A DNA stretch of 64,000 nt, from the NCBI GenBank assembly GCA_017165825.1, contig CM029377.1, positions 20,549,200-20,613,199 of the forward strand, written 5' to 3'. The notes beneath the pieces were generated by a model that saw nothing but the letters and a program-made list of their open reading frames with translations, was not told where the DNA came from and did no database searches. This document shows positions 1-13,100 of the stretch, piece after piece (position 1 is the stretch's first letter; every line of letters starts with the position of its first letter). The translations under genes and the position numbers were made by a program. The stretch is from Hepsetus odoe. Its lineage: Eukaryota > Chordata > Actinopteri > Characiformes > Hepsetidae.

Positions 1-635
1 GAAAAAGCAGAAACAACTCGGTGTTCCTCAAACCGAGCTGTGTGGATGGTTACACCATCATGTCCCCCAGAACTGGATGTAAGCAGAAAAATACAGACTC
101 TAAACGTAATTATAATGGAGTCAATGGGCAGATGCTGAATTTGGGGGAATAAACTAAATAGAAAAAAGTGTTCTTATCAGCACTGAGATTCAAAGCAGCA
201 TTTATTTAGACAAAAAAAAGATTTTTTGATACAGCACTTTATAATAAAAAAACTAAAAAAGATTTAGCCTGACTAGCAAGATGCAGTGATTAGCAGTGTA
301 AACATCAATACTTCTTTAGCAAATTAATAAGTTTTACAGCATGTTAAAAAAATTTGTTTACAATGAATTGAAACATTTGTTGGTGGGATACATTTAGCCC
401 ATGCTAGTGTTGAAATTTTTTGTCTATTTAAGCTAGTTTTGATAGTCTAAGTTTAGCAGTGCTAGCTCAGGCTTTATTTAGTAAGTAGGTTCTATTGACA
501 TTGTAAAAGTAATTTTATTCATATAACACATTTTAAAACCAATTTCCACACAATTCATGGATGAATTTGCTGGTGCGCTAAATTAAGACTCGTTTACATT
601 GAGATTGTATTTAGCAGTGCTAACATCAGGACAGT
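1..635. other. AT-rich intergenic DNA with a recurring short motif
   Basis: No gene is seen. Variants of the motif TTAGCAGTGCTAAC recur near 290, 452, 610, 1313 and 1343, with an inverted variant near 1464. They are unevenly spaced and look like remnants of a degenerate repeat that the RTE-like LINE interrupts. Confidence 0.5.
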
Positions 636-1205
636 GTAATGGCGAGTGTGGAAGAGAGGTGAAGAAGAGAGTGCAGGCTGGTTGGAATGGGTGGAGAAGA
701 GTGGCTGGAGTGATTTGTGACAGATGCGTCGCGTACCAGCTAGAGTAAAAGGGAAGGTTTACGGCACAGTAGTGAGACCAGCTATGTTGTATGGGTTGGA
801 GACGGTGGCACTGACGAAAAGGCAGGAGGCAGAGCTGGAGGTGTCGGAGTTAAAGATGCTGAGATTTTCGTTGGGTGTGACGAGGATGGACAGGATTAGA
901 AATGAGTATATTAGAGGGACAGCTCAGGTTAGATGTCTTGGAGACAAAGTTAGAGAAGCAAGGTTGCGTTGGTTTGGACATGTGCAGAGGAGAGACGAGG
1001 ATTATATTGGAAGGAGGATGTTGAGGATGGAGCTGCCAAGAAAGAGAAGAAGAGGAAGACCAAAGAGGAGGTTTATGGATGTGGTGAGAGAGGACATGCA
1101 GGTGGTCGGTTTGAAGCAGGAAGATGCAAAATACAGGAAGAAATGGAGACAGTTGATCTGCTGTGGCGACCCCTAAACGGGAGCAGCCGAAAGAAAAAGA
1201 AGAAC
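636..1205 (+). mobile_element. RTE-like non-LTR retrotransposon, 5'-truncated 3' end
   Basis: The segment encodes the C-terminal part of a LINE reverse transcriptase polyprotein (open frame 724-1176). Hallmarks are the stretch RLRWFGHVQRRDEDYIGRRM and the ending CCGDP before a stop. The 3' end is an AAG-rich tail after CGGGAGCAGCCGAAAG. The catalytic reverse transcriptase domain is missing, so the copy is dead on arrival. At least six further pieces of the same family lie in this window. Assignment to the RTE/RTEX group is from recall of fish repeats; the LINE origin is certain. Confidence 0.85.
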
Positions 1206-2930
1206 ATTCTTATTCTTGTTTCTAATGCATATTTTAAACCAAAGCTCCTTACAATGACTCAACAAACTACTCTGCAGACCCAAAATTAACCCCGCCAACA
1301 GTGAGACTCTGTGATTAGCAGTGCTAACGTATTGTCTCTGCGATTAGCAGTGCTAACGCTGAGCTTGTGACCAATTATATTGATAATGCACATTTAAAAT
1401 CAAAGTTCTTTATAATTCATCCAAAAAAAAAAAAAAAAACAGGTAAAGTTTGCCTCGCCAGGCTAACAGCACTAACACTGAGATTCTGTGGTAAAGTGTC
1501 TAGAAAGCCTCTTTTTTTTGCCTCACATTTGCCCGTTACCTTTAGGAAACTTTTAAATATTTTATACACTACATTTGGAAAACCATAAACAATAATTTGA
1601 ATTTGGGACTCCAGCTGTTGGAGAAGCTAGGATCAATAATACAGATTTAGAGCTTCATTTACAAAACATCAACTAAAAAAAAAAAATAAAATCCTAAAAG
1701 TGCTTGAAAAAAAATGTGTTTAATATCAGCTACGGGCAATTCAACCCAATCTGCCCATCGACTTCTATTGTAAGTGGGTCTGGTTTGGTGTTTTTCTTCA
1801 TTTCTGAGGTAAGGATTCCTTAAAGGTGATTACTCCGTCTCCCATCATCTGTTCCCACACCCAAGAAAATCCATCAGGAAGTTAGCATGAAGATAAAAAG
1901 CTAATAAAAACTCCAAAAATATCTAGTGTTGAAAATAAACAGCAGCTTAGCCGAGACGTCCCATCACACTTTTTCTATCCTTCTCCAAGTTACCATTTAA
2001 TCATTATTCAGATTTTAAAACCCAACTGTTTGGTTAGCATTGTACAGGCTTTGAATACTTGTTGATATTTCCGAGAGAGTACTCAAATACTCATGACTCA
2101 CGACATCAACCTTTACAAAAAATATTTTTGGAAATTTTAGAAATATCTAAATTTGATCAATTTAAAATAAAAAAGTAATACAACTGTGTAGTTATATTCA
2201 GGCTGAAGCTCTGCTGCACCTTGCATGATATGTTGCTGTAGAAGCTGTGATTGTAGCCTCTTAAGAGCTTGCAATGAGCCACAAACAACAGTTAGCGCTA
2301 CAGATGGAGTATTTGGAGCTACTGGCTCAAAAATCTTTTGCAAGAGGAGGAGAACTTGGGAATCGGCGTAAAAGTTTCTAGAACCCAAAAAATTTGAGGT
2401 TCCAAGCACTAATCTCTGTCTTTTGTGAAGGCCTCAACTGATGAACTTTTGTGGTTTGATGTGTTAAATTCTAATTATAGATTAGACAAGTATCTGAACT
2501 TCCAGCCCCATCCACCGATGACCTAAATCTAGTGAGAAGGCCAGAAATTCAAGGAATGTTATCAAGGATCTCGTGATGATTTTGTTATGTTCTTCACATG
2601 CAGGGAGGTGAAATCACTCTAGAAGATTTAAAATGTCTAGAAATATGTGGCGAAGCGTCATGAAAAATTAAGTATATTGTATGATGGGAGAACATTTTGG
2701 TCAGAGTAGATGCTGCCGATCTTATTCTTCTGACGAGGATCATATTTGCACTGTTCTCCAAGAAAAGCATCTCCAAAAGGTTGTACACCTTTTCCATACA
2801 ACGTTGAGACCATGCAAGCTGCCTAACCCCCAAGTCCTGCCGCTACTTCCTGCGATAAGTTCTAGCTGCAGAATCACATTCGGTCTGTAGGTCTCTGAAC
2901 ACTTGTTGAGAAGAAAGAATGAAACCGTCT
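1206..2930. other. Intergenic DNA and probable hgsnat 3' flank
   Basis: No credible coding segment is visible; short open frames here lack any recognisable domain. The part next to 2931 must contain the hgsnat 3' UTR because the stop codon ends there. I did not find a clear AATAAA-type signal on the minus strand in the nearest 500 bases. A1-rich runs lie near 1423 and 1675. Confidence 0.5.
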
Positions 2931-5900
2931 TTAAATCTTCCAGAAGATCTTCTTCCGGTACAGGATGTAGGAGATGAGGACCCATATGGACGTAGCTATC
3001 AGGTTCTGGGTCAGGTGCTCGGCATGCGATTGGCTGTTGGTCATTTTCCAACGGAAAGGGAAGTAGTCCTCAAACACCTCATGCCCCATGTACACCAGGA
3101 TGGAATTCATGCCTGAAAAAATAAGGAAATGACTGAGAAGCAAAGAGTTCAAGGTGTTTCTCCATATTCCCAGTCCTGTCCAGCATCTGTGGGTCAAACT
3201 TGTCCTGGCTGTTGCAGGTGGACTCACCTGGGTAGAAGAACGGAGCTCCAGACCACCACCTCCTCACATCCACCATGTAGTAGATCACCAGCAGGACCAT
3301 GAACGCAAAGCAGCTGAGAGTGGTGACGTATGATAGAGACCTGCCAGAACACACACACTTACTTTTTCTATGCAAATACTACTGTATTGCTATGATTATT
3401 ATTATAACTTGTCTTAATTTCTGCACCAAAACCTCTACATTATAATTATTCTACACAATTTTTTCACACCAATTCTATTCTATCAAAATAGAATTATTAT
3501 TCTTGTTTACTGTGATTTCATTCCAACTGCTGCTGTATACATAATTACTCTAGTTATTGTTTTATTATAGGAGTGTCAGACTGAGTGCGTATCGGTTCTG
3601 GTACCACAGGTTCTTGTTGACAGGGATGTAGCCGTGATCTCTGGAGCATTTGGTCAGAACAGCAGAGACAATTCCCTACAACAGTGCAGGAGAGACATTA
3701 CACACTTACACACACACACACACACACACTTACACACACACACACACACACACACCAGTGCAGTGTGCTGAATGGGCCATGAGCAAAGGAAAGAGGGGTG
3801 TTTACCAGGAAAAAACCCCACAGCAGGAAACGGGTCATTATCTGTCTTGGCTGCTCTCTGTAGTGCTGAAGAATCTTCCCAGCCTGAAACACACACACAC
3901 ACTTTATAGAAAGATAGAATGAGGCAAGACTGAATGAGACTGAGGGAGACAAGGTTTATGAGCTGAGACTGGGGGAGGTGAGGTGTCGGAGTAGGTTGAT
4001 GTGATTAAGTGCTTCCTCTGCTGGTTGGTCGGACCTGAAGGCCAAGGAAAGCCATCAGCACAGAGTTAATGGAACCCAGAACTCCCTCAGGGTCAAAGGG
4101 TACGATGGTCTGATACACAACCTGGGGGTGAAGAGAGAGTGGAGGTTAGGAAACATGTGGATGAACATCCGTCTGAGTGCTAATGCTCAATGTTTGCAAA
4201 CAGATGGCTGTAAACGGACGTGGCCTTGGTTCTGAAACTCCAAACAGCACCAGGTCTTTTTAAAATGAAATATTAAATGTGGCAATATTTATATGGACTA
4301 CAAAAGGAGACTACAAAGGAGAAAACATGAAAGTGTCCCATAACTTTAGGCTAGGCAGCGTTTTACATCTTCCTCAGAGTGTTTGTGGAGGAGTGTGTGG
4401 AGTGTAAGGTAGAGTGCAGGTAAGTGAAGGTACCCGGGATGACGGCGTTTGGTAAACATGCTTGTCTCCCAGCAGCCAGCGGTCCACGTGTCCCGCAGCT
4501 CCACCCGTGCAGTTTGGATACTGACCAAAGTCCCCAATTCCACCCGGACCTAAATATCCACTGCACAGGGACAGTATAGGGATAGCCTTCAGCATCATGT
4601 CCATCACCATGACAACCCTCATCACTGAACCTTTGCGATAAAGGGCCCATACCCACCCATTTTCATTCACTTTTATCTGTTCTCCAAAAACTCTTATCAC
4701 ACCAGCCTTGCTTTATCCCTCAAGATTAAACAGACTCTTCCTGCTACTGTGCCTTTAAGACGTAAATGTAAATGAGCTCTGACGCTACTGGTTCTGCCTC
4801 ATTCTGAATAGCTGAATGGGTGGGGCTACATTGCTGGAGGCTAAATTGCGCGGGCATAAGCTGCTGTAGGCTACATAGGAGGGGCTAAACGGGCAGGGCT
4901 ATTCTGTTGGACAAAGCATGTAAGAGAGAAAAATCACTCACTGTGGACAACCTGGGACAGGCAGCAGGAAGGTGAGGCACAGCCACAGTGTTTCCAGGGC
5001 AATCACACACACCCAGGCAGGCCAGTAGAGGACGACATCGTGGACGGGGTACCACCACACATTCTGAAACACACAGGATAGACAAGAGTAACACAGTCAG
5101 GTTGTAGAAATCACGCTTGTCTGAGTTGGGTTCTGAGTGTTCTAGTGGTGGTGATGATAGAGGAGTTTAAATACTCAGGGTGGACAGTTTAGAGTAACGG
5201 CGAGTGTGGAAGAGAGGTGAAGAAGAGAGTGCAGGCAGGTTGGAAAGGGTGGAGAAGAGTGGCAGGAGTAATTTGTGACAGTCAGGTAGCAGCAAGAGTG
5301 AAACAGAAGGTTTACAGGACGGTAGGTAGACCAGCTATGTTGTACGGGTTGAAGACGGTGATGAAAAGACAGTAGGCAGAGCTGGAGGTGTTAAAGAGTA
5401 AAGATGCTGAGATTAGTGTCGGGAGGGACGAGGATGGAAAGGATTAGGAACAAGTGTATTTGAGGGACAGCTCAGGTTAGAAGTTTTGGAGACAAAGTGA
5501 GAGAAGTGAGATGGTTGGTTTGGACATGTCCAGAGGAAAGACGAGGATTGTATCAGGAGAAGGATGTTGAAGATGGCGCTGCCAGGAAATAGGAGAAGAG
5601 GAAGAACAAAGAGGTGGTTTATGGATGTGGTGAGAGAGGACATGCAAGGGGATGCTGTGGTGCCCTGTTGTTACTGACTGTAACTGAGTTGTCCTGATGA
5701 ACTCGCGCCACGGAAACCTCCAACGCTGCCACAACCAAGTAGGTAAAGCCTAGTCGCTGCAAAACACCAGGGATACGGAGGGAGTCCCAAGAGACTACAT
5801 ACACACACACACACACAATTCAAACTTATTAAGGAATAATCTGATCTTTCAAAAGCTGCTCTTTAATGTTCATCCTTTTGACAGATTGTAATAACAGGAA

Positions 5901-6657
5901 ATGTGGAGGAGATGATACTAGAATTTAGCTCCATCATTTTCTTCAGGGCTCTATATAACACTCTATAATGTCCTGTAATGCTCTAGTCACCAACCTTTTT
6001 GAAACTGAGAGCTACTTCACGGGTACTGAGCCATATGAAGGGCAAGCGGCAGGAAATGACTGACTGATACTCTAAAATGTCCTGTAACCCTCTAAATTTC
6101 TAGAAAACACTCTATAACATCCTGTACTTCTCTATAATGTCCTGCAACGCTCTATATTTCTATACAATGCTCTATAATGTCATGTGTGCACCTTGCCCTG
6201 TCTATCATGCTCTTTATTACAGGACATTAAGTGGCTCCATGACACTCTATAATTACTCTATAATGGCTTTAACTGTTCTAGTAAAATACACTCATATTGC
6301 TCAGTAACACTAACACACGGTTAATTTGAGCCACATGGTTACTAACACAGTGAACAGTGTTTAATAATTAATAGCAGATCATTAATCACATCAGCCAGCG
6401 AACGAAGAGGGAAGGTCAGTTGAACGGTGTTTCACGGTGGGACTCACGTGGGCCCTGGCAGTAGTTGGGGTTGATGATAAAGATGCCGATGATGAAGAGC
6501 TGGACGCTCCTCCAACAGATTCTCCACAGCAGGCTGGAGCGCTTAGCTCCCCGATACAGAGCTCCGCTCATCGAGAGAGATATAGACGTTCCCATGATGA
6601 ACACGAACCTGCAGAAAGGAAAAATACACCTATTCAGACTTTAATTCTTCAATTCAA

Positions 6658-6688
<31 letters not shown>

Positions 6689-6765
6689 GGAAAAATATCA
6701 GTGTATTTTGTTATTGTTTATAAATTATTTATAAAAAATACACACTGCATATAAAAATAGCTACT

Positions 6766-6797
<32 letters not shown>

Positions 6798-7128
6798 CAC
6801 ACACACACATACACACACACACAAAAGTAGCTATTTTTATATGCAGTGTGTGTTATTTTTTATAAATAATTTATAAACAATAACAAAATACACTGATAAA
6901 ATATTAAATTATTTATATTACTTGAGAAATGTTTATCATCAACAGTAAAAGTACATTTTAAGATCAAAGAATAAAACAAAAAAAACGATTTAGTAGTATT
7001 TTTGTGTGTATATATAATGTATATTTACACACACAGATGTATATATAAAACTATTCTTGTATTACACGTTTGTATGTGTATATATAACAGTAAAAGTAAA
7101 TGAGTAATTTTATAATCTTTTTTGTAGC

Positions 7129-7175
<47 letters not shown>

Positions 7176-10100
7176 AACATACACTATATATTAATAATTA
7201 TGCAATTATTGCTATTTGTTTACATGACTCGAGATGGGAAACTACTGCAGAAGTGATAAAGCAGACTGCTGAGGTGAAGAAGAGAGTGCAGGCAGGTTGG
7301 AATGGGTGGAGAAGAGTGGCTGGAGTGATTTGTGACAGACGCGTACCAGCTAGAGTAAAAGGGAAGGTTTACAGGACAGTGGTGAGACCAGCTATGTTGT
7401 ATGGGTTGGAGATGGTGGCACTGACGAAAAGGCAGGAGGCAGAGCTGGAGGTGTCAGAGTTAAAGATGCTGAGATTTTCATTGGGTGTGACGAGGATGGA
7501 CAGGATTAGAAACGAGTATATTAGAGGGACAGCTCAGGTTAGACGTCTTCGAGACAAAGTTAGAGAAGCAAGGTTGCGTTGGTTTGGACATGTCCAGAGA
7601 AGAGATGAGGAATATATTGGAAGGAGGATGCTGAAGATGGAGCTGCCAGGAAAAAGGAGAAGAGGAAGAATAAAGAGGAGGTTCATGGACGTGGTGAGAG
7701 AGAACATGCAGATGGTCGGTTTGAAGCAGGAAGATGCAGATGACCGGAAGAAATGGAGACAGTTGATCCACTGTGGTGACCCCTAAACGGGAGCAGCCAA
7801 AAGAAAAAGAAAGAAAAGTGCCTCGTTTACGACAGCCTGACGTAAACGAGGCACTAATTTAAGAGAGTCAATACAGTTCTTTTGAATTGAGCTAAAAAAC
7901 TGAAGTCCGTTCCAGATTGTGCGTTTACTACTGCGAACCAAAACAGAACTGATTTCACAACACCATAAACTCACAGGACTAAAGTAATTGATGTGCCCAA
8001 AAAAAAAAAATAAAAAAAAAAAATAAAAAAAAAAAATGCAGAACACACTCTTCCGTTTCTGCTTACCAGGGAAAGACCAGATCAGCCACCGTTAGCCCTG
8101 CGGAAAAAAAAAATAATAAAAAAATTATTTCTGCCTCTACGAACATTCTTACATCATTAAAGAATTTTAAATCCCCCCAAGTGAAGTGAAGGTGACTATG
8201 CGTATTTGTGAAACACAGCACACATTTACAGCATTTAGCAGATGCTCTTATCCAGAGTGACTTACAACAGGGCTTTTTTTCCCCACATTTGATCATCATA
8301 TTAGAAACCAGCTCAGATCAGCTACTGCTGATGAACTATTACAACCTAAAGGTTGGTTTTACTAAACCTAAAGCACACAGTGAGACACCACAAAACACAG
8401 CCGCTACATTTTACCAACGCACTGTGCAACAGGGGGCTGCTATTGAAAGCGCCCGGGGAGCAGTGACGGGGATGGCAACCTTGCTCAAGGGTACCTCAAG
8501 GCAACCTACTGGTTTGAGATTCGAACCCACGACCTCTGATCCTGGGGCCTCGTCCCTAAACACTAGACCATCATCCTATGATCAAGGGAACCTCAGGGGA
8601 ACCTCCTGGTTTAGGATTCAAACCCATGACCATCACAATCATGATCACGTGCCTAAACAATAGGACAACACTGCCCTGGGGCTGAGAAATGGAGACACCA
8701 ACTACCATCATCAGTACCCATTTCTTCAACAGAAGAGTAAAGAACAGGACATGAGAGAAAGAAAAAATAAATAAAAAAAAATACACAGGAGAAGAAAAAG
8801 AGAATGAGGAAGAGGAGATGGACAAACAAATTAGCATAGAAAGGGGATGGGAAGAGACATACAAGAGGGACAGGACAAGAATATATGGGAGCGAACAGGA
8901 CAGGATGGGATGGAACAGGATGGGACAAGAGCTTGGTGTTTCTCCTCTAAGTGTGCGAAGGTTCACAGTAACCTCCAGTAGACAAATTTATGTGGTTGCA
9001 GACACTGAACAACACTGTTATCTAGAACTAGAGACTAAAGTATAACTTAAGAACAGCAAAAGTCTCAATTTTGTCCAAAATTTAAAAGCTAAACTCCAGA
9101 CAGAGTGTGTCAGACAGCATATCAACATTACAGACTTCATGAGATTCTCTTTCTTCTTTCTGAAAGGAGGTCAAACAAATAGGCCTTTAGCGAGAAGCTC
9201 ACCATTCCAGCTCTCATGTCTGAAGAACCAATAGCGTCCGCCTCCGTAGTTTACAAACACCATCACCACCAGAGCCAGGCTGCAGGAGCACAACAAGCAG
9301 AGCGTTACCACGAGGGCGACGGTCCCTTCGATCACACCAGCACCATTTTCCAATTAAGAAAACCTAATTAACTTCTTAATAAACTCCTATTAAAAGACTT
9401 TTACTGACACAGTCTCACAGTCAAGGACATTCATACCCTCTGAATGTGTCCAGAGAGCGCAGTCTTTGGCCGGCAGAGGCAGGAATGATGGATTCGGCCG
9501 AGGACTCGACCAACCTTCCTGGAGAGCCAAGCTCCTAAAACACACAGACACACAAATTCAGAACTAAAGTATCTTCAGCAAAAGATAAAAAAAAGAAAGT
9601 ATTAAAGCTGAAAAGAGAAGGTAGAGGCAATGAAGAGCATGTGAAGTCTAAAATGTCAGGTAGAGTTAACACAGCCAAGCTCCCAGCCCCGAGTCAATAT
9701 AGGCCTCTCTCAGGTTGAGTCCAGAGTCACTCAAGGAAAGCCAATCCCTGAGGTTCTAGAGTCAAGGACCAAATGGAGTGCTGCGTCACAAGCAGGTTGA
9801 GTAGAGTCACACATCTCTACAGGCAAGTTGAGTCAGAATCATCCCAGGCGAGTCAGAAGTCAAGTCCTGGGTAACGCAGGTGAGCAGTAAATGATGGTCC
9901 ATTTCTTTATTACTGCAGAAATTGTTCAAATCTTTCTGTTTTCTGATACAGCATCCATTTACAAAAAACAACTGAATCGAGTCATTTCAAGTACATCAGA
10001 TTTGTGCCTCAAGTCCCAGTGATCTGACATGATTCCCCTAACAATTACATGAAGAGGTGAAGGTGAATATTAAGAGATTCTTACGGAGTTAATGAGTCTC

Positions 10101-13100
10101 TCAGCCTCCATGGAGCTTCCCAACCGGAGGAGAAGATTCTTCACAGCATCAAGCCTGAAGGGACACACAGGACATTAACGGGAATAAACCATTAAAAAGG
10201 TGAGAACACTTCTCCTAGATTTCTCCCAGAGTACTGAAGATACCTTAGACTAAACTCAGAGTCACCCACCAAACCCAAAACCTCAGCCTCAAACACGAGT
10301 CAAGAAACCACCAGTCTCGTCCTCCAGGCCAGAAGCCGTTGATGCCCTCCACCAGTCCCAAAACCAACACTAAGCTGTTTTGCGTATGTGGAATAACCAA
10401 CACCTACCCAACGGAACCATTCCTGAGACCCGAACATCCCAAATCCAACAGTAACTTGAAAGTTGAGTTGAGAGCCTTTTCTGAAACAACCTCTCATGTC
10501 CCAAAATCCCTGAACAGTTCAGATCTGAACATCAAGCTGCCTTCAAGCAAACCCAGATGCCTGTCTAGATATCGATGGCTCACAGTCAGTCTCAAATCCA
10601 CCAACTTCATCAACCATCGATTCCAAAACCAGCTTTTTTGAAAAATCCCAAAAGCTACTAGGCTCAAAACCGTCAACCTTCACCTCCATCTCCAAACAAC
10701 CAGAACACAGTCAAATGGAGATCAAATCTCAATGTCAAATGAAATCACATGTACGAATACTAAAGAAACTAGAGCAGCTAAGCACTACGTCTGATGCAGG
10801 AACGAAGAAAAGATGTCTAAACGCCATGTTTGAAGGTTCTGGGTTTCAGGCTCGAAGTACTTTCACCTTTCCCACTACAAACTCCAGTCTCCATCGGATA
10901 AGATATAAACCTTTTAAGGGCTAACTTTCAGCTTTGAAGGCAAAACATTAGCGGATTACTCGGATCGGACAGGATTTAAAATGTGCAGTCTTACCCCTTG
11001 ACGGTGTTCCAGATGGCAGCCAGTACATACAAACTAGCAAACACAATGAACGCAAGCAAGATGGCTGGAAAACAAAAAAAAAGAAATATTGGACAAACAT
11101 TACACACTGATCAGTCATCGTTAATCAGACACCTTTATTGAGCATCTATCCGTCCAAACGGCTCATTAGAGAACATTTTTGGAACCTTCAACCCAAATAC
11201 AGATGATCAGCCAAGAAATGCTTGGTCCCAGGCCCCTACCTCCAAATAGCTAGCCTTGGGGCAGGACACTCATCGAAAGATTTGAGTTAGGCTCTCACGT
11301 TTGAGCTCCTGAGCAAAACCCTGAGCTCTAGAGAGAATCTGATTAATAATGGAGATGGAAATGTCTTGGCTGATCTTGAGCACTTGGGATATTCATCGAC
11401 TTGAAGGCGACATCCTGCAAACTCAGATACATACGCAGGTAGCTGTTGATTGGCTCAGAGTCGGAGACTATGGTGCAATTGACCTGCAAGGGATCGTTCA
11501 GGTTCTTCACCCACAGGGAGTAGTTCCCGTGCTCTCCAAAGTGGAAATGCATCCTAATAGAGGAGGACAAAAGGTTAGACCAGTCCAACTTGGGGCAGGT
11601 TTTAATGGGTTAAGGAGGACGCTCACCTGCACAGCTCTGAGTTAGCTGGAGTGCTGTTGAGCTGCAGTATGAGGGCATGCTGGGTGCTCACAGTGAAGCC
11701 CACAGTAGTCGGCACTCCTGGTCCAGGCCTGGCGGGAACCACTCCCAGGGGCTGTGGCAAGCACTGAAAAATGTCTTAAATTGACTTCTCAAACCCACTT
11801 AAGGTAGTTGAAAGTAATGAAAACAGTAAGCACGGCAGCTCAATCCAAGCTCGCTTCCAGTTGAACTGGAGAGCTGGAATTTCCAAATTCCCAGAAGGAA
11901 TTTAACCTCATATTTCAATCGCCCGCAGTAGTGAGAGCTGCAATTAAAGGTGTTGTCACTTCTGCCTCGTTTGTGTCCTGTTAAATTCAAATCCATGGAC
12001 GATGATTGGACCACAAAAAGTGTCGATATTAAGTTACAAACAACTAGCATGGCTAGGATGAGAAGTTCCTATATCCCTCAAAAATCAATGATTTTTGGCT
12101 AAAAAAATTGGCTAATTGGAAAAGGGAACGTAAAAGTTTTTTGTCTAGAGCCTTGGACTGACAATATCAACCTAAACATCAACCTGTATTTATTTTTCAG
12201 TTTCACAGATCGCTTGTTCTTAATAGCCCTGGCACTGGCTGCAGCTGTTGCTAGGCAACGCTTTGTCCATTGGTTGAACAGTCTCATTTATCGCCCGGTT
12301 TATGACGCATTCCGTCCTTATGAAAAAAGTGAAAAAGTGAAAGTGACAACCCTTGTCATTGCGAGGTCACAGCACAGCAAGCGTGAACCACAACGAAATT
12401 GGACATCTGCTTTTAACCCATGCACACAAACACCGTGCAGCAGTGGGCAGCTATTGAAAGCGCCCGGGGAGCAGTGACGGGGACGGTACCTTGCTCAGGG
12501 GTACCTCAGGGCAACCTACTTGTGAGGGAATCGAACCCACAATCCGATGCAGGGCCAACTCCCTAACCACTAGGCCACCGCTGCCCATGTATGTACATGT
12601 ACATGTACATATATATGCCCTTCAAAGCCCTTGATTTGGGACAAGCTATTTTGTCTACTAATAACTATACAGATGTTTGCAGAAGCTTCCCTGTGAAGGT
12701 GTTCAGGGGTGACTTACCTGAAAGCAGTGGTCAGACATGACGGACAGCATCATCTCCTCCTGGAGTTCGTTCATCACGGAGAGTGTCGCCTCGTCCATCT
12801 TCAGAACTGAGGCCTTCCGGCGAGGCCTGGAGGCTTTGGGGGAAGAAGGGACGTTCAAGATGAGAAAAAGTCACTTTCACTTTCTCTAAAAGTTCCAAAC
12901 TATCTTTCACTCCTCAGTCCACTGATAGCAGCTTGTGGAGAAATAAAACCCACACTGGGGTTAGGATCATACACTGGATAGTGGAATGCATTCACTTACA
13001 TTTATGGTATTTAGCAGACGCTCTTATCCAGAGCGACTTAAATTTCCTAATTACAGGGACAGTCCCCCTGGAGCAACTCAGGGTTAAGGGTCTTGCTCAG

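Noticed and set aside
3650..3952. Open frames across the CA repeat
   Set aside because: They translate microsatellite DNA and overlap hgsnat exons 15-16 on the real coding strand.
8571..8966. 131-codon open frame on minus
   Set aside because: It lies in hgsnat intron 8, is low in complexity (Ser/Phe-rich from GA-rich DNA) and has no domain.
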